From: JAFDVL01 sp043736395
GTDB lineage: Bacteria > Acidobacteriota > Blastocatellia > RBC074
Reading direction: 5' to 3'
Assembly (NCBI GenBank): GCA_043736395.1
Contig: JAYTCQ010000334.1
Location: forward strand, 1-22,107
Length of the DNA: 22,107 nucleotides
Part shown: positions 15,528 to 22,107 of the stretch, piece by piece
Layout of the letters: each line of letters starts with the position of its first letter
Numbering within the stretch: the first letter of the stretch is position 1
Translations under genes and position numbers: made by a program
The notes under the pieces: generated by a model
The model's database searches: none
What the model saw: the letters and a program-made list of their open reading frames with translations, nothing else
Told to the model about the DNA's origin: nothing

Positions 15528-16337
15528 TCAGCCAATCCAGGAAAGCGTCCCTGCCATTTGTCTTTCGTTGCCAACGAGGTTGACAAAATAATCTTCGAGG
15601 CTGGTTCCGGCCTGCTCGCGCATTTCGTCTAATTTGCCGGACGCAATCAGGCGACCGTGATTGATAATTGCGATGTCGGTACAAAGTCGCTCAACAATTT
15701 CAAGAATATGCGAAGTTAAAAAAATGGTGACGCCGCGCTCACACATTCTTTCCAGTATATTTTTGATCGTTCGCGCGGCGACTGCGTCAACACCTTCAAA
15801 TGGTTCGTCAAGAAAAAGTACCAGCGGATTATGCAGGAGCGCCGCCGCCAGCGAAATCTTTTTTCGCATGCCGTGCGAGTATTCGATAATCAGTGATTTG
15901 GGTTTGTGTTCCAGTTCCATCACATGAAGCAGTTCGGCTGTCCGTTCGGCGATAACCCGAGAGTCGAGCTGATGCATTCGACCAACGAACGTCAGGTACT
16001 CAGCACCCGTCAGCCGATCAAATAAATTCAGGTCTTCGGGAACCACACCAATCATTCTTTTGATGGCCGTACTATCTCTGGTGACGTCCTGATTTAGAAT
16101 TTCGATGCTGCCCTGCGTGGGAGCCAGCAATCCCGTTAACATTTTTATGGTGGTAGATTTGCCCGCCCCGTTCGGTCCCAGAAATCCAAAAAAAGCCCCG
16201 CGATAAACGTCGAGATTTAAATTATCAACCGCTAGAAAATCACCGAATTCCCGCGAAAGTCCGCGCACGGAAAGTGCCAGCTCCGGTGTGATTGGCGGAG
16301 CCAGAGGAAATTCAATAACATTTGACGAATTAATCAT
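15528..16337 (-). CDS. ABC transporter ATP-binding protein
   Basis: The ATG at 16337 has AAAAGG a few bases upstream and gives 269 residues; a TTG at 16385 would add 16 residues of no clear character. Walker A is GPNGAGKST (54-62), the signature region reads YSHGMRKKISLAAALL in place of LSGGQ, Walker B is LVLFLDEP, and the switch histidine is in TSHILE. The SHGMRKK signature is typical of ATPases of ABC-2 exporters. It energises the membrane protein encoded six bases downstream. Upstream on the same strand, 78 bases away, is a small Cys-rich membrane-protein gene, so the transcript may start at the ferredoxin gene. Confidence 0.93.
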   Translation of the reverse strand: MINSSNVIEFPLAPPITPELALSVRGLSREFGDFLAVDNLNLDVYRGAFFGFLGPNGAGKSTTIKMLTGLLAPTQGSIEILNQDVTRDSTAIKRMIGVVPEDLNLFDRLTGAEYLTFVGRMHQLDSRVIAERTAELLHVMELEHKPKSLIIEYSHGMRKKISLAAALLHNPLVLFLDEPFEGVDAVAARTIKNILERMCERGVTIFLTSHILEIVERLCTDIAIINHGRLIASGKLDEMREQAGTSLEDYFVNLVGNERQMAGTLSWIG

Positions 16338-16415
16338 TTGCCTTTTGGCTTCAGGACGGGGACATGACGCAACGATAATTACCAAAGATGTGGGAAGGAA
16401 CAGATAGCCTGAACA

Positions 16416-16604
16416 TCAAGGCACGGTCGAAGCAGTTTCCTCTGATTGAGTTGTCTGACAATTTGTCTTTACTGAGATTGCAGAATTCGGCTCTTCGCAA
16501 TCACAGGCGTTCGTATGACAACTGCCGGACGGTTTGGGTTTTAGTAAACGAACCACCAGATACAAACATCCACCCAAAGCAATAAATAGAAGAAACTGCT
16601 CCAT
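16416..16604 (-). CDS. Small Cys-rich single-span membrane protein (FeoB-associated type)
   Basis: The 62-residue product has one N-terminal membrane span (FLLFIALGGCLYLVVRLL), then KPKPSGSCHTNACDCEEP with cysteines at 29, 34 and 36, and a polar Thr/Ser-rich tail. This layout is that of the FeoB-associated Cys-rich membrane proteins, small proteins thought to handle iron or metals at the membrane. No FeoB gene is in the window. Its ATG lies 21 bases after the ferredoxin stop on the same strand, which supports it being real and co-transcribed. The family assignment rests on layout only. Confidence 0.6.
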   Translation of the reverse strand: MEQFLLFIALGGCLYLVVRLLKPKPSGSCHTNACDCEEPNSAISVKTNCQTTQSEETASTVP

Positions 16605-16625
16605 ATAACTATCCAGCTACTTAAT

Positions 16626-16886
16626 TTATTGAAAATGAGCAGCGTTGATTTCAGTGTACTGTTGCCACTGCTCCGGCACATCTTCATCGCGGAAAATGGC
16701 TTCGACCGGGCAGGCAGGCTGACAGGCGCCGCAATCAATACATTCATCCGGATTAATGAAAAGCATATCAAGAGTTTCAAAATCCGCTTCATCCTTGCGG
16801 GGATGAATACAATCCACCGGGCACACATCCACACACGCCGTATCTTTCGTACCAATGCAGGGTTCACAAATCACATAAGTAGCCAT
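16626..16886 (-). CDS. 7Fe-type ferredoxin ([3Fe-4S][4Fe-4S])
   Basis: The 86-residue product has two cluster-binding regions: VICEPCIGTKDTACVDVCPVDC (key Cys at 7, 10, 18, 22, 26) and CIDCGACQPACP (49, 52, 55, 59). The first has the long CEPCIG-loop spacing of 7Fe ferredoxins such as those of Thermus and Azotobacter, in which one cluster is [3Fe-4S]; the second is a normal [4Fe-4S] motif. An insertion RKDEADFETLDML separates them. The protein is a soluble electron carrier; its partners are not shown. AGGAG lies about 11 bases before the ATG. It is the first gene of a minus-strand group with the small Cys-rich membrane protein and the ABC transporter. Confidence 0.93.
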   Translation of the reverse strand: MATYVICEPCIGTKDTACVDVCPVDCIHPRKDEADFETLDMLFINPDECIDCGACQPACPVEAIFRDEDVPEQWQQYTEINAAHFQ

Positions 16887-17088
16887 CTAAGTTTATTCTC
16901 CTATACAAAATAAATATGAAGTCCAACGACACGCCATTTTACTGAATCGAAGGGCGAATGCAAGCACCATTCAAAAGGTCTGTCGAATGATTTCATAACT
17001 CTGAAGGCAGGTCTTGCCACCTTGCCTGTAATTGTGTAAATAAAATTCACTCTGGTAGTGGAGTTTAGCAGAGAGATATGGAATGGTC

Positions 17089-17116
17089 TTGTCCTGATAT
17101 AGAACCTTGTTATACT
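17089..17116 (+). promoter_or_regulatory. Candidate promoter in the leader of the HD-GYP regulator
   Basis: TTGTCC (17089-17094) and TATACT (17111-17116) are separated by 16 bases, with four and five matches to the sigma-70 consensus. If used, it would give a leader of about 480 bases before the regulator gene, including the small ORF. Confidence 0.3.
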
Positions 17117-17366
17117 CCGCTAGTACTTAAGAACTGAAAAGTTCAATCACTTAATACAACACAGTACTCGAATTCTTAATGTGCCCACATCAGGAAGAGT
17201 GCTAATTAGTCGTCGCTAGAACGACGAGAAAAGATTCTGTTTCCTGCCTCTTTTTAACCCCTGTTTGTAGTGGTACATTTTTTGCCGTTCGATTACTGTT
17301 TTTGCAGCTGAATGAGATGTTGTTGGAGATTAATGATCACTGGTTATTGATAAGGAGATAAAATCA

Positions 17367-17450
17367 ATGGATGTCGGGTATCTTGAAGAGGCCAACGCTA
17401 CTGTCTCGAATCGGTTGTTTAGCTCAAACTCACTAAAAATTAATCGGTAA
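17367..17450 (+). CDS. Possible 27-residue leader peptide
   Basis: AAGGAG (17352-17357) lies nine bases before an ATG that opens a 27-codon frame, MDVGYLEEANATV and on to KINR, then TAA. The ribosome site is better than that of the regulator gene downstream. The peptide has no membrane span and resembles nothing I recognise. It could be a leader peptide for the regulator gene 150 bases downstream, a small protein, or a chance frame. Confidence 0.35.
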   Translation: MDVGYLEEANATVSNRLFSSNSLKINR

Positions 17451-17600
17451 TAGCTCTACACATTTTTTGCTTTTCCAGCCGAATCCATCTTTCTCTGTGG
17501 GATAATTAACAGAAATGATAGATCAAGCTGTGAATGTTTAATAACAGATGCGGCTAATTACTATCCCTGATTACCGCTACAAATCAGAAACCGGAATTAT

Positions 17601-18650
17601 ATGCTCCCTCACGCTAAAAAAACGGTTCTCTGGGTGGATGATGATTTGGCGATGCTTGAAACGGGAAAATTATTTCTGGAAAATGCCGGATTTACTTTTT
17701 TCCAGGCAAATACAGGTCAGGAAGCCCTTAGAATTGTCGAACAAAAAAAACCTAATCTTGTCTTGCTTGATTACTCTCTCGGAGCCATGTCAGGTAAGGA
17801 AGTATTTAATTTATTAACTGCGCAGGACGAAGCCGTCGCCGCCGGATGTATTCCAGTTGTGATGCTGACCGGACGAGACGGGAATGAATCAGAACAGCGC
17901 GAATTATTCGAAAATGGATTATCAGCGTATCTGGTCAAACCCTTCAGCCCGCACGAACTGGTTAATGTCATTGATAACTTCTTCATGATCGGACAAGTAC
18001 GCCAGCAAAACCTACAGCTCATCAAGGATTTGAAAAAAGCCAATGAAGAGCTCCAGGAAACGCATTCATCCATATTATTATCGCTGACGTCATTACTTTC
18101 CGTGAAAGACACTTACACCGGAGAACATTCCGGCGCCGTCTTAAATTTTTGTGAAATCATTGCGCAAAAGTTAGGGATGGCTGACGACGAAGTTAGTGAT
18201 GTCAAGCTGGCCGCACTGTTGCATGACATTGGTAAAATCGGTGTCCCTGAAGAAATTTTAAAGAAGCCTTCGCGCCTGACTCCTGAAGAAAAAACAGAAA
18301 TGGATAAGCACGTCATGCACGGTTATCGTGCCTTGCAGGGGCTGCCACGATTGAAGCGCGTTAGCAACATCGTCCTGCGCCATCACGAATGGTGGGACGG
18401 CGGCGGCTATCCTGATAAGATCGCCGGTCAGGAAATTCCACTTGGCGCTCGGATTATTTCTGTCGTTGACGCGTATGACGCGATGACCTCTGATCGTCCG
18501 TATCGCAAAGGCATGACAAGCAACGTTGCCATTGAACGACTTTGGCAATCGGCGGGTACGCAATTCGATCCACAAGTAGTGGATTGTTTTGCCTCCTGCC
18601 TCGACACAGGCTTGCTCGGAGATCGTAATATTAATCTTCCAGAGCTATAG
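17601..18650 (+). CDS. Response regulator with HD-GYP domain (c-di-GMP phosphodiesterase type)
   Basis: Residues 8-125 form a receiver: acidic cluster D13-D15, phosphoacceptor Asp57 in LVLLDYS, Thr90 and Lys113. A coiled linker (about 135-165) leads to an HD-GYP domain with His176, the HD pair His208-Asp209 in LLHDIGKIGVP, His237, HH at 261-262 and the GYP triad at 269-271 in WDGGGYPD. All metal-binding and signature residues are present, so it is likely an active c-di-GMP phosphodiesterase controlled by phosphorylation. The cognate kinase is not in the window. The ATG is preceded only by a weak GGA, so translation may depend on its long leader. It ends just before two hairpins shared with the convergent L,D-transpeptidase gene. 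Confidence 0.94.
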   Translation: MLPHAKKTVLWVDDDLAMLETGKLFLENAGFTFFQANTGQEALRIVEQKKPNLVLLDYSLGAMSGKEVFNLLTAQDEAVAAGCIPVVMLTGRDGNESEQRELFENGLSAYLVKPFSPHELVNVIDNFFMIGQVRQQNLQLIKDLKKANEELQETHSSILLSLTSLLSVKDTYTGEHSGAVLNFCEIIAQKLGMADDEVSDVKLAALLHDIGKIGVPEEILKKPSRLTPEEKTEMDKHVMHGYRALQGLPRLKRVSNIVLRHHEWWDGGGYPDKIAGQEIPLGARIISVVDAYDAMTSDRPYRKGMTSNVAIERLWQSAGTQFDPQVVDCFASCLDTGLLGDRNINLPEL

Positions 18651-18656
18651 CCTCCG

Positions 18657-18708
18657 CAAGAGCGGTTCAAGCGATGGCAACTCCCCTGTCATGCTGGAGC
18701 CGCTCTTG
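18657..18708 (+). terminator. Imperfect long hairpin after the HD-GYP gene
   Basis: CAAGAGCGG (18657-18665) pairs with CCGCTCTTG (18700-18708), and the stem continues inward for about a dozen more pairs with one mismatch and one bulge. It starts six bases after the stop codon. TGACCCCC follows rather than a T-run, so it may work as a stabiliser or a rho-dependent end. Confidence 0.5.
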
Positions 18709-18743
18709 TGACCCCCATATTAATTTATTTTTGAGCGTCCTCG

Positions 18744-18778
18744 GTCGTGGCGTAAAATTTTAACTTTTACGCCACGAC
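18744..18778. terminator. 14-bp perfect hairpin between convergent genes, bidirectional terminator
   Basis: GTCGTGGCGTAAAA (18744-18757) and TTTTACGCCACGAC (18765-18778) are perfect complements around a 7-base loop. It lies 20 bases beyond the stop codon of the minus-strand L,D-transpeptidase gene and 94 bases beyond that of the + strand regulator. The A and T runs are inside the stem, which suits termination from either side. Confidence 0.65.
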
Positions 18779-18797
18779 TACCAGCCATCAGTAATGC

Positions 18798-20276
18798 TTA
18801 TTTTTTTGAAGTTTTAGTTGCTACAGGAATACTGGATGTTCCAGTATTCAGATTAACCGGAGCGGGATAACCTTTCCCTTTCAAAGCGTTCAGTTCAATG
18901 ACGATCACTTTCGCGCCTTTAATACTGCGTGTAATAGATTGACGCGTTGGTTGCGAAGAATCTTTTTTGCTTTCTGTTGCAGGAGTGGGTGAAGGGCTTG
19001 AAGTGGTGGAGTCGGCTTTGCCGGAAGCGTCTCGCGCCATTGATTTCAGGGCAGTCTGCACCTGTGTTTGCTCTTGTTTACTAAGATCATCCAAATTTAC
19101 TTCATAGCTTTGCAGCACTCGTCTTAACTCCTCCTCTGAATTTGTATTGCGATCATAAACATCTCGATAAATGTGTAATTTGCCATCTTCAACGACAATC
19201 GTTTCATAACGTAATTCAACCGGAATCGTTTTCGGTAGTTTTACATTTTTTGTTTCTGTTTTATTCCGGGCGTATTGCGCCAGCTCATCCTGCGACAAAG
19301 GCGCGCCACTGAGATCAGCCAACATTTGTGAAAATTCCCGCACCTGAGAATCCGTTAAGCCGACACAACCATGCGAAGCGAAAGTCCCAAGCTTGGCAGG
19401 CGTTTTACCGCCATGAATCAGAGACGGCAAACCAATTGGAATTTTAATCGGACCCAAAGGATTAAGACTGCTTCCGGCAGCCACTGTTTGACCGACCTTT
19501 ACTTTACTTGAAGGTGATTCCACCCAAGGTTCATCAGGAGGCGTCCACGTCGGATTGAAAATCAATGTATTCGCTTTGCGCAGGGCCACCGGAATGGGAA
19601 ATTCCGGGTAGCCAATGCCGATCTTATAAGATTTTTGTAGTTGCCCGTCCTTAAAAACATCCATCCGAAAAGCCGGTGTATTCACCACAATCCGCGTATC
19701 AGAGGGAATATTATTCACGCCGGTTGGGAGGGCATTTTTAGCCACAGAAGCGGGACTTTTATTTTCGGCAGGGCTTGGTGTGGCGCTGGCGGTTTCAGAG
19801 TCTTCACCCCAGCGCTCATATAAATATTTAGTAAACTCCTGCGTTTTAGTTTCCCCAATTGTGCCACGTAAGACTTGCATCGCCTGTTCATGCGCCTCCG
19901 GCGTTGAATACGTATAGGAGTCAGTCCTCGTCTCGCGCAACTGAGCCGTTTTCTGACGTGCTGATTTTTGAATTTGAGCCATCTGCTCATTGGTTAATCC
20001 GAGTTGCTGTTGCGCCTTGGCAGCAAAGGTTTGATCTGACAAAAAAGCGTCAATGAGCGGCAACGTAACAAGAGAATAGTCAGCGCTACGCAAAGTTAAT
20101 TGCGGATCAATGCCAGGAGTTTCCAACGGAATCACTGATGGTGAAGGAGAAGGAAGCGTCGCTACAGTTGGTTTCACCTGCTGACAAGCAGAAAAACCGG
20201 CAATGATAATTAATGCGCCGGAAAGGATAAAAATTCTGAAGGGATTCAAGAGGTTTTCAATACAATTTTTAATCAT
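18798..20276 (-). CDS. L,D-transpeptidase (YkuD domain) lipoprotein
   Basis: The 492-residue product has an N-terminal hydrophobic segment ending in GFSAC (Cys31), a probable lipidation site, then a Pro/Ser-rich linker. The YkuD domain starts near RIVVNTPAFRMDVF (about 200) and contains NPLGPIKIPIG, His288 and the active-site motif SHGC with Cys304. The residue after the Cys-Val pair is Gly306, where most family members have Arg (SHGC[IV]RL). A second Pro/Ser/Thr-rich region and a basic C-terminal tail make it longer than usual. These enzymes form 3-3 peptidoglycan crosslinks or attach proteins to the wall in the periplasm. It starts 27 bases after the M23 peptidase gene, so the two form an envelope operon. 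No clear ribosome site precedes the ATG. Confidence 0.88.
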   Translation of the reverse strand: MIKNCIENLLNPFRIFILSGALIIIAGFSACQQVKPTVATLPSPSPSVIPLETPGIDPQLTLRSADYSLVTLPLIDAFLSDQTFAAKAQQQLGLTNEQMAQIQKSARQKTAQLRETRTDSYTYSTPEAHEQAMQVLRGTIGETKTQEFTKYLYERWGEDSETASATPSPAENKSPASVAKNALPTGVNNIPSDTRIVVNTPAFRMDVFKDGQLQKSYKIGIGYPEFPIPVALRKANTLIFNPTWTPPDEPWVESPSSKVKVGQTVAAGSSLNPLGPIKIPIGLPSLIHGGKTPAKLGTFASHGCVGLTDSQVREFSQMLADLSGAPLSQDELAQYARNKTETKNVKLPKTIPVELRYETIVVEDGKLHIYRDVYDRNTNSEEELRRVLQSYEVNLDDLSKQEQTQVQTALKSMARDASGKADSTTSSPSPTPATESKKDSSQPTRQSITRSIKGAKVIVIELNALKGKGYPAPVNLNTGTSSIPVATKTSKK

Positions 20277-20303
20277 AATAAATTACTGCGATAAATGATC
20301 TGT

Positions 20304-20945
20304 CTAATGTAACAAATCATAGGGATTTAAATTGGTGCCGTTCCAAAATCGTTTGGGATCAGTGATTTGCCAGATCGCGAAATGCAAATGATAACTACCA
20401 GGTTGCGCATTTCCGGTATCGCCCACATAACCTAATAATTCACCCTGGCGAACTTCCTGCTGTTCAGTAATTCCTGCCGCGTAACGATCCAAATGCGCGT
20501 AGTAAAAAACTAATGATTGATCCGGGCTTAACTGATAAAGAGTGATGCCACCTTTTTCGCTGTTGAGAAGTTTGACAATTTTTCCGTTGGCAGCCGCGAC
20601 CACTTGGCTTTCATGGGGAGCCATAATATCAATTGCTTCGTGGACGCGGCCTTCTGAACGCGCTTCATTAAAAGTGTCGCGCAACTGTTCAGGGCGGACT
20701 CCGACCACTGGAATGATGATTGAAAGCGGAGCATTAGTTGCAATTGGAGCCACCGATTGACTAGGAGTAACTATCGGAAGCGGCGAAGGGAAATTAGTTT
20801 TTTGTGGAACCGCTGCCGGAGAAGTGACAGGCGTCGGCGGCAAAGAAGTAGTATTCGGCGTTAAATAACATGAGATCAAAGCCAGACCCATGAGCAAATA
20901 ACTAATTCGATGAAGAACAATTTTCGACTTGTCGCAAATTCGCAT
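20304..20945 (-). CDS. M23-family (LytM) metallopeptidase lipoprotein
   Basis: The 213-residue product has a lipoprotein signal (LLMGLALISC, Cys26), a Pro/Thr/Ser-rich linker to about residue 75, and an M23 domain. The zinc-binding residues are all present: His102 and Asp106 in HEAIDI, and His186/His188 in YHLHFAI. The usual strand pattern, VVAAANGKIVKL and YYAHLDR, lies between. An intact site suggests an active endopeptidase that cuts peptidoglycan crosslinks. It precedes the L,D-transpeptidase gene by 27 bases, pairing a cutting and a joining enzyme. GGAAG upstream of the ATG is a fair ribosome site, and a perfect -10 hexamer lies about 46 bases upstream. Confidence 0.92.
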   Translation of the reverse strand: MRICDKSKIVLHRISYLLMGLALISCYLTPNTTSLPPTPVTSPAAVPQKTNFPSPLPIVTPSQSVAPIATNAPLSIIIPVVGVRPEQLRDTFNEARSEGRVHEAIDIMAPHESQVVAAANGKIVKLLNSEKGGITLYQLSPDQSLVFYYAHLDRYAAGITEQQEVRQGELLGYVGDTGNAQPGSYHLHFAIWQITDPKRFWNGTNLNPYDLLH

Positions 20946-21304
20946 GTGTCTTTTACTTCCAGCGGACGCATTGTTAATTTGATGCTCACTATTATATACG
21001 ATGATTTTGCCTTAATGGATGAATCGTAAAGTTTATAAAAATTAATGTTCAGTCAAATATCCATGGACGGCTAGAGACGCTTTAGTTTGACTCTGGCATC
21101 TTTGGTGGTGAATGGTTATTTTTTGCGCTTTGGGATCGCCTTTTAGGCGAGATATGGAAGGATTTAGGAGTAGCTTAGGCGATGATGATTTTCTTTCACA
21201 AAGATTTTTCGGGTGCCTGCCAACGGTTCGCACGTCATATATAAGTTAAAATCCTGAACATTCAATCTAAGACCGCTGTGATCTAATATTTTTACTCTTT
21301 CTTG
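20946..21304. other. Intergenic region between the REC-Hpt gene and the M23 gene
   Basis: Apart from the -10 hexamer close to the M23 gene and a short hairpin TCGCCT-TTT-AGGCGA (21136-21150), I see nothing in these 359 bases. Frames here are short and show no coding character. Confidence 0.6.
20991..20996 (-). promoter_or_regulatory. Candidate -10 hexamer for the M23/L,D-transpeptidase operon
   Basis: The minus strand reads TATAAT at 20996-20991, preceded by TA. No convincing -35 is found 16-19 bases upstream. Transcription would begin about 40 bases before the M23 start codon. Confidence 0.35.
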
Positions 21305-22024
21305 TTACTGACTTCCGCCCGACAATTTTTGCATTGCTTCAGCAAATGTTTTATTGAACTGCGCCAGTTCTTGTTCGAGCGCTATGAGAGTGGACTTGGC
21401 TTGTGTCAGCTTGCGGACGCTGCCGATCAATTCTAAACGTTTTGCAATTTCGACCAATCCGTAGGCCGAGAGATTGCTGGCAATGTTACCCAACCGATGC
21501 GCGGCTAAATAGAGTTCCCTGGAATCTTCTACCACAATCGCGCGATGTATGGCGGAAATGAAGTGCGGGGTGTTGTTTGAGAATTGCTCCGCCGCTTGCC
21601 GCAGCAATTTGGCATCATTGTCGACTCTTTGTAGTGCTTCAACTAAATCAAAGGTAGGTGGCAAGGAGGCGTCCTGTAAAGGTTTGGCGTGCAAGGTCAG
21701 TACTGCTTCAATGGTGCTAAAAAACTCATCTGGATGAACTGGCTTCGCAATGTAACCGTCCATCCCGGTTTCCCAATACTGCTTCGCCTTAGCGGGGCTG
21801 GCTTCCGAAGAGAACGCAATGATCGGAACGTGTGTCCCGGTTTGCTGTTCGTGCTGCCGCACAGCGTGAGTTGCTGTCAACCCGTCCATGACAGGCATTT
21901 GCACGTCCATTAATACAAGGTCGAACCTTTCCTTTTTGATGGCTGTGACCGCTTCTTCTCCGTTCGTTGCGGTGCTCACAGTATAATTATTTTGTTCGAG
22001 CAAGTACGCTAAGCACCTAAGCAA
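21305..22024 (-). CDS. Receiver-Hpt protein with the receiver's first strand missing
   Basis: From a TTG at 22024 the frame encodes 239 residues. The receiver part has Asp40 in LVLMDVQMPVMDG, AFSSEA in place of the usual switch Thr region, and Lys94 in IAKPVHP. The first beta strand with its acidic pair, normally 20 residues before this point, is absent, and none of the three frames of the 83 bases upstream encodes it. The second half is an Hpt domain with phosphorylatable His176, but the motif reads HRLGNIASNL where HxLKGxAxNL is usual. Such modules pass phosphate in phosphorelays. Without the acidic pair, magnesium binding and phosphorylation of Asp40 should fail. It may be a decayed end of a hybrid kinase or a gene truncated by rearrangement; its start overlaps the end of the next gene by eight bases. 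Confidence 0.65.
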   Translation of the reverse strand: MLRCLAYLLEQNNYTVSTATNGEEAVTAIKKERFDLVLMDVQMPVMDGLTATHAVRQHEQQTGTHVPIIAFSSEASPAKAKQYWETGMDGYIAKPVHPDEFFSTIEAVLTLHAKPLQDASLPPTFDLVEALQRVDNDAKLLRQAAEQFSNNTPHFISAIHRAIVVEDSRELYLAAHRLGNIASNLSAYGLVEIAKRLELIGSVRKLTQAKSTLIALEQELAQFNKTFAEAMQKLSGGSQ

Positions 22025-22107
22025 AAGTAATGCGGTATTTTGAGCCGACGGATTTCAAGACCTTGAAAAGTTCTTCGGTGAGACGCTCAAAGGATTCAGT
22101 CGCACTC
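22017..22107 (-). CDS. 3' end of an unidentified gene at the window edge
   Basis: One minus-strand frame is open from the window edge to TAG at 22019-22017. It reads SATESFERLTEELFKVLKS then VGSKYRITFA. The other two frames have stop codons. The residues look helical and coding-like, but 29 residues do not identify a family. Its stop lies inside the overlap with the receiver-Hpt frame. Confidence 0.45.
   Translation of the reverse strand, partial: SATESFERLTEELFKVLKSVGSKYRITFA

Larger units (their letters stand above)
16887..17600. other. Long intergenic region between the divergent ferredoxin and HD-GYP regulator genes
   Basis: This 714-base stretch holds promoters for both directions and little else that I can support. 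On the + strand I see a possible promoter (17089-17116), a small palindrome TCGTCG-CTAGAA-CGACGA (17210-17227), and a small ORF with an ideal ribosome site (17367-17450). No RNA gene or known riboswitch pattern was recognised. The length is unusual for this compact window. Confidence 0.6.

Noticed and set aside
16990..17050. Short imperfect hairpin AGGCAGGT...ACCTTGCCT as an RNA gene or riboswitch
   Set aside because: Only seven or eight pairs with a bulge, no known pattern, and not next to any gene start. Likely chance.

Overview
The window looks like chromosomal DNA of a Gram-negative, environmental bacterium. Lipoprotein signals, a periplasmic-type L,D-transpeptidase, beta-propeller secreted proteins and a very large secreted Rhs/YD-repeat protein with a proline-rich N-terminal region together recall Acidobacteriota, perhaps Blastocatellia. 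That assignment is an inference from protein style; there is no rRNA or marker gene here to prove it. I see no tRNA, rRNA, CRISPR array or intact insertion sequence.

Left part (1-4455, + strand): the 3' part of an NHL-repeat propeller gene, a strong hairpin, a secreted PD40 propeller protein, a PqqD-like protein with a Ser/Gly-rich tail ending in serine, and an HPr-kinase-like protein whose likely start codon sits inside a hairpin. The last two resemble peptide-modification (RRE chaperone plus HprK-type kinase) modules. Next come a short-chain dehydrogenase whose catalytic Tyr position is Ile, a secreted fasciclin-domain protein (both - strand) and a small membrane protein (+ strand).

Central part (6511-13573, - strand): a polymorphic Rhs locus. 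Read in its own direction it holds a tract of ten tetranucleotide repeats just after a well-placed ATG with a Shine-Dalgarno sequence, a 1,800-residue YD-repeat protein whose C-terminal tip resembles SleB-type cell-wall hydrolases, an AT-rich lipoprotein 19 bases downstream that could be its immunity protein, and a broken orphan copy of the 3' end of the Rhs core. With ten repeats the ATG is out of frame with the rest of the gene; with nine or twelve it would be in frame and would supply the missing positively charged start of the signal peptide. The locus therefore looks like a phase-variable toxin gene recorded in its OFF state. This is the most interesting system in the window.

Right part: a - strand group encodes a 7Fe-type ferredoxin, a small Cys-rich membrane protein, and an ABC ATPase with its permease, ending at a large hairpin. 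A + strand REC/HD-GYP regulator (c-di-GMP phosphodiesterase type) has a roughly 700-base leader containing a small ORF with a perfect Shine-Dalgarno sequence. It meets, across two hairpins, a - strand pair of envelope lipoproteins: an M23 peptidase followed by an L,D-transpeptidase. The right edge holds a receiver-Hpt protein that lacks the start of its receiver fold, and the 3' end of one more gene.
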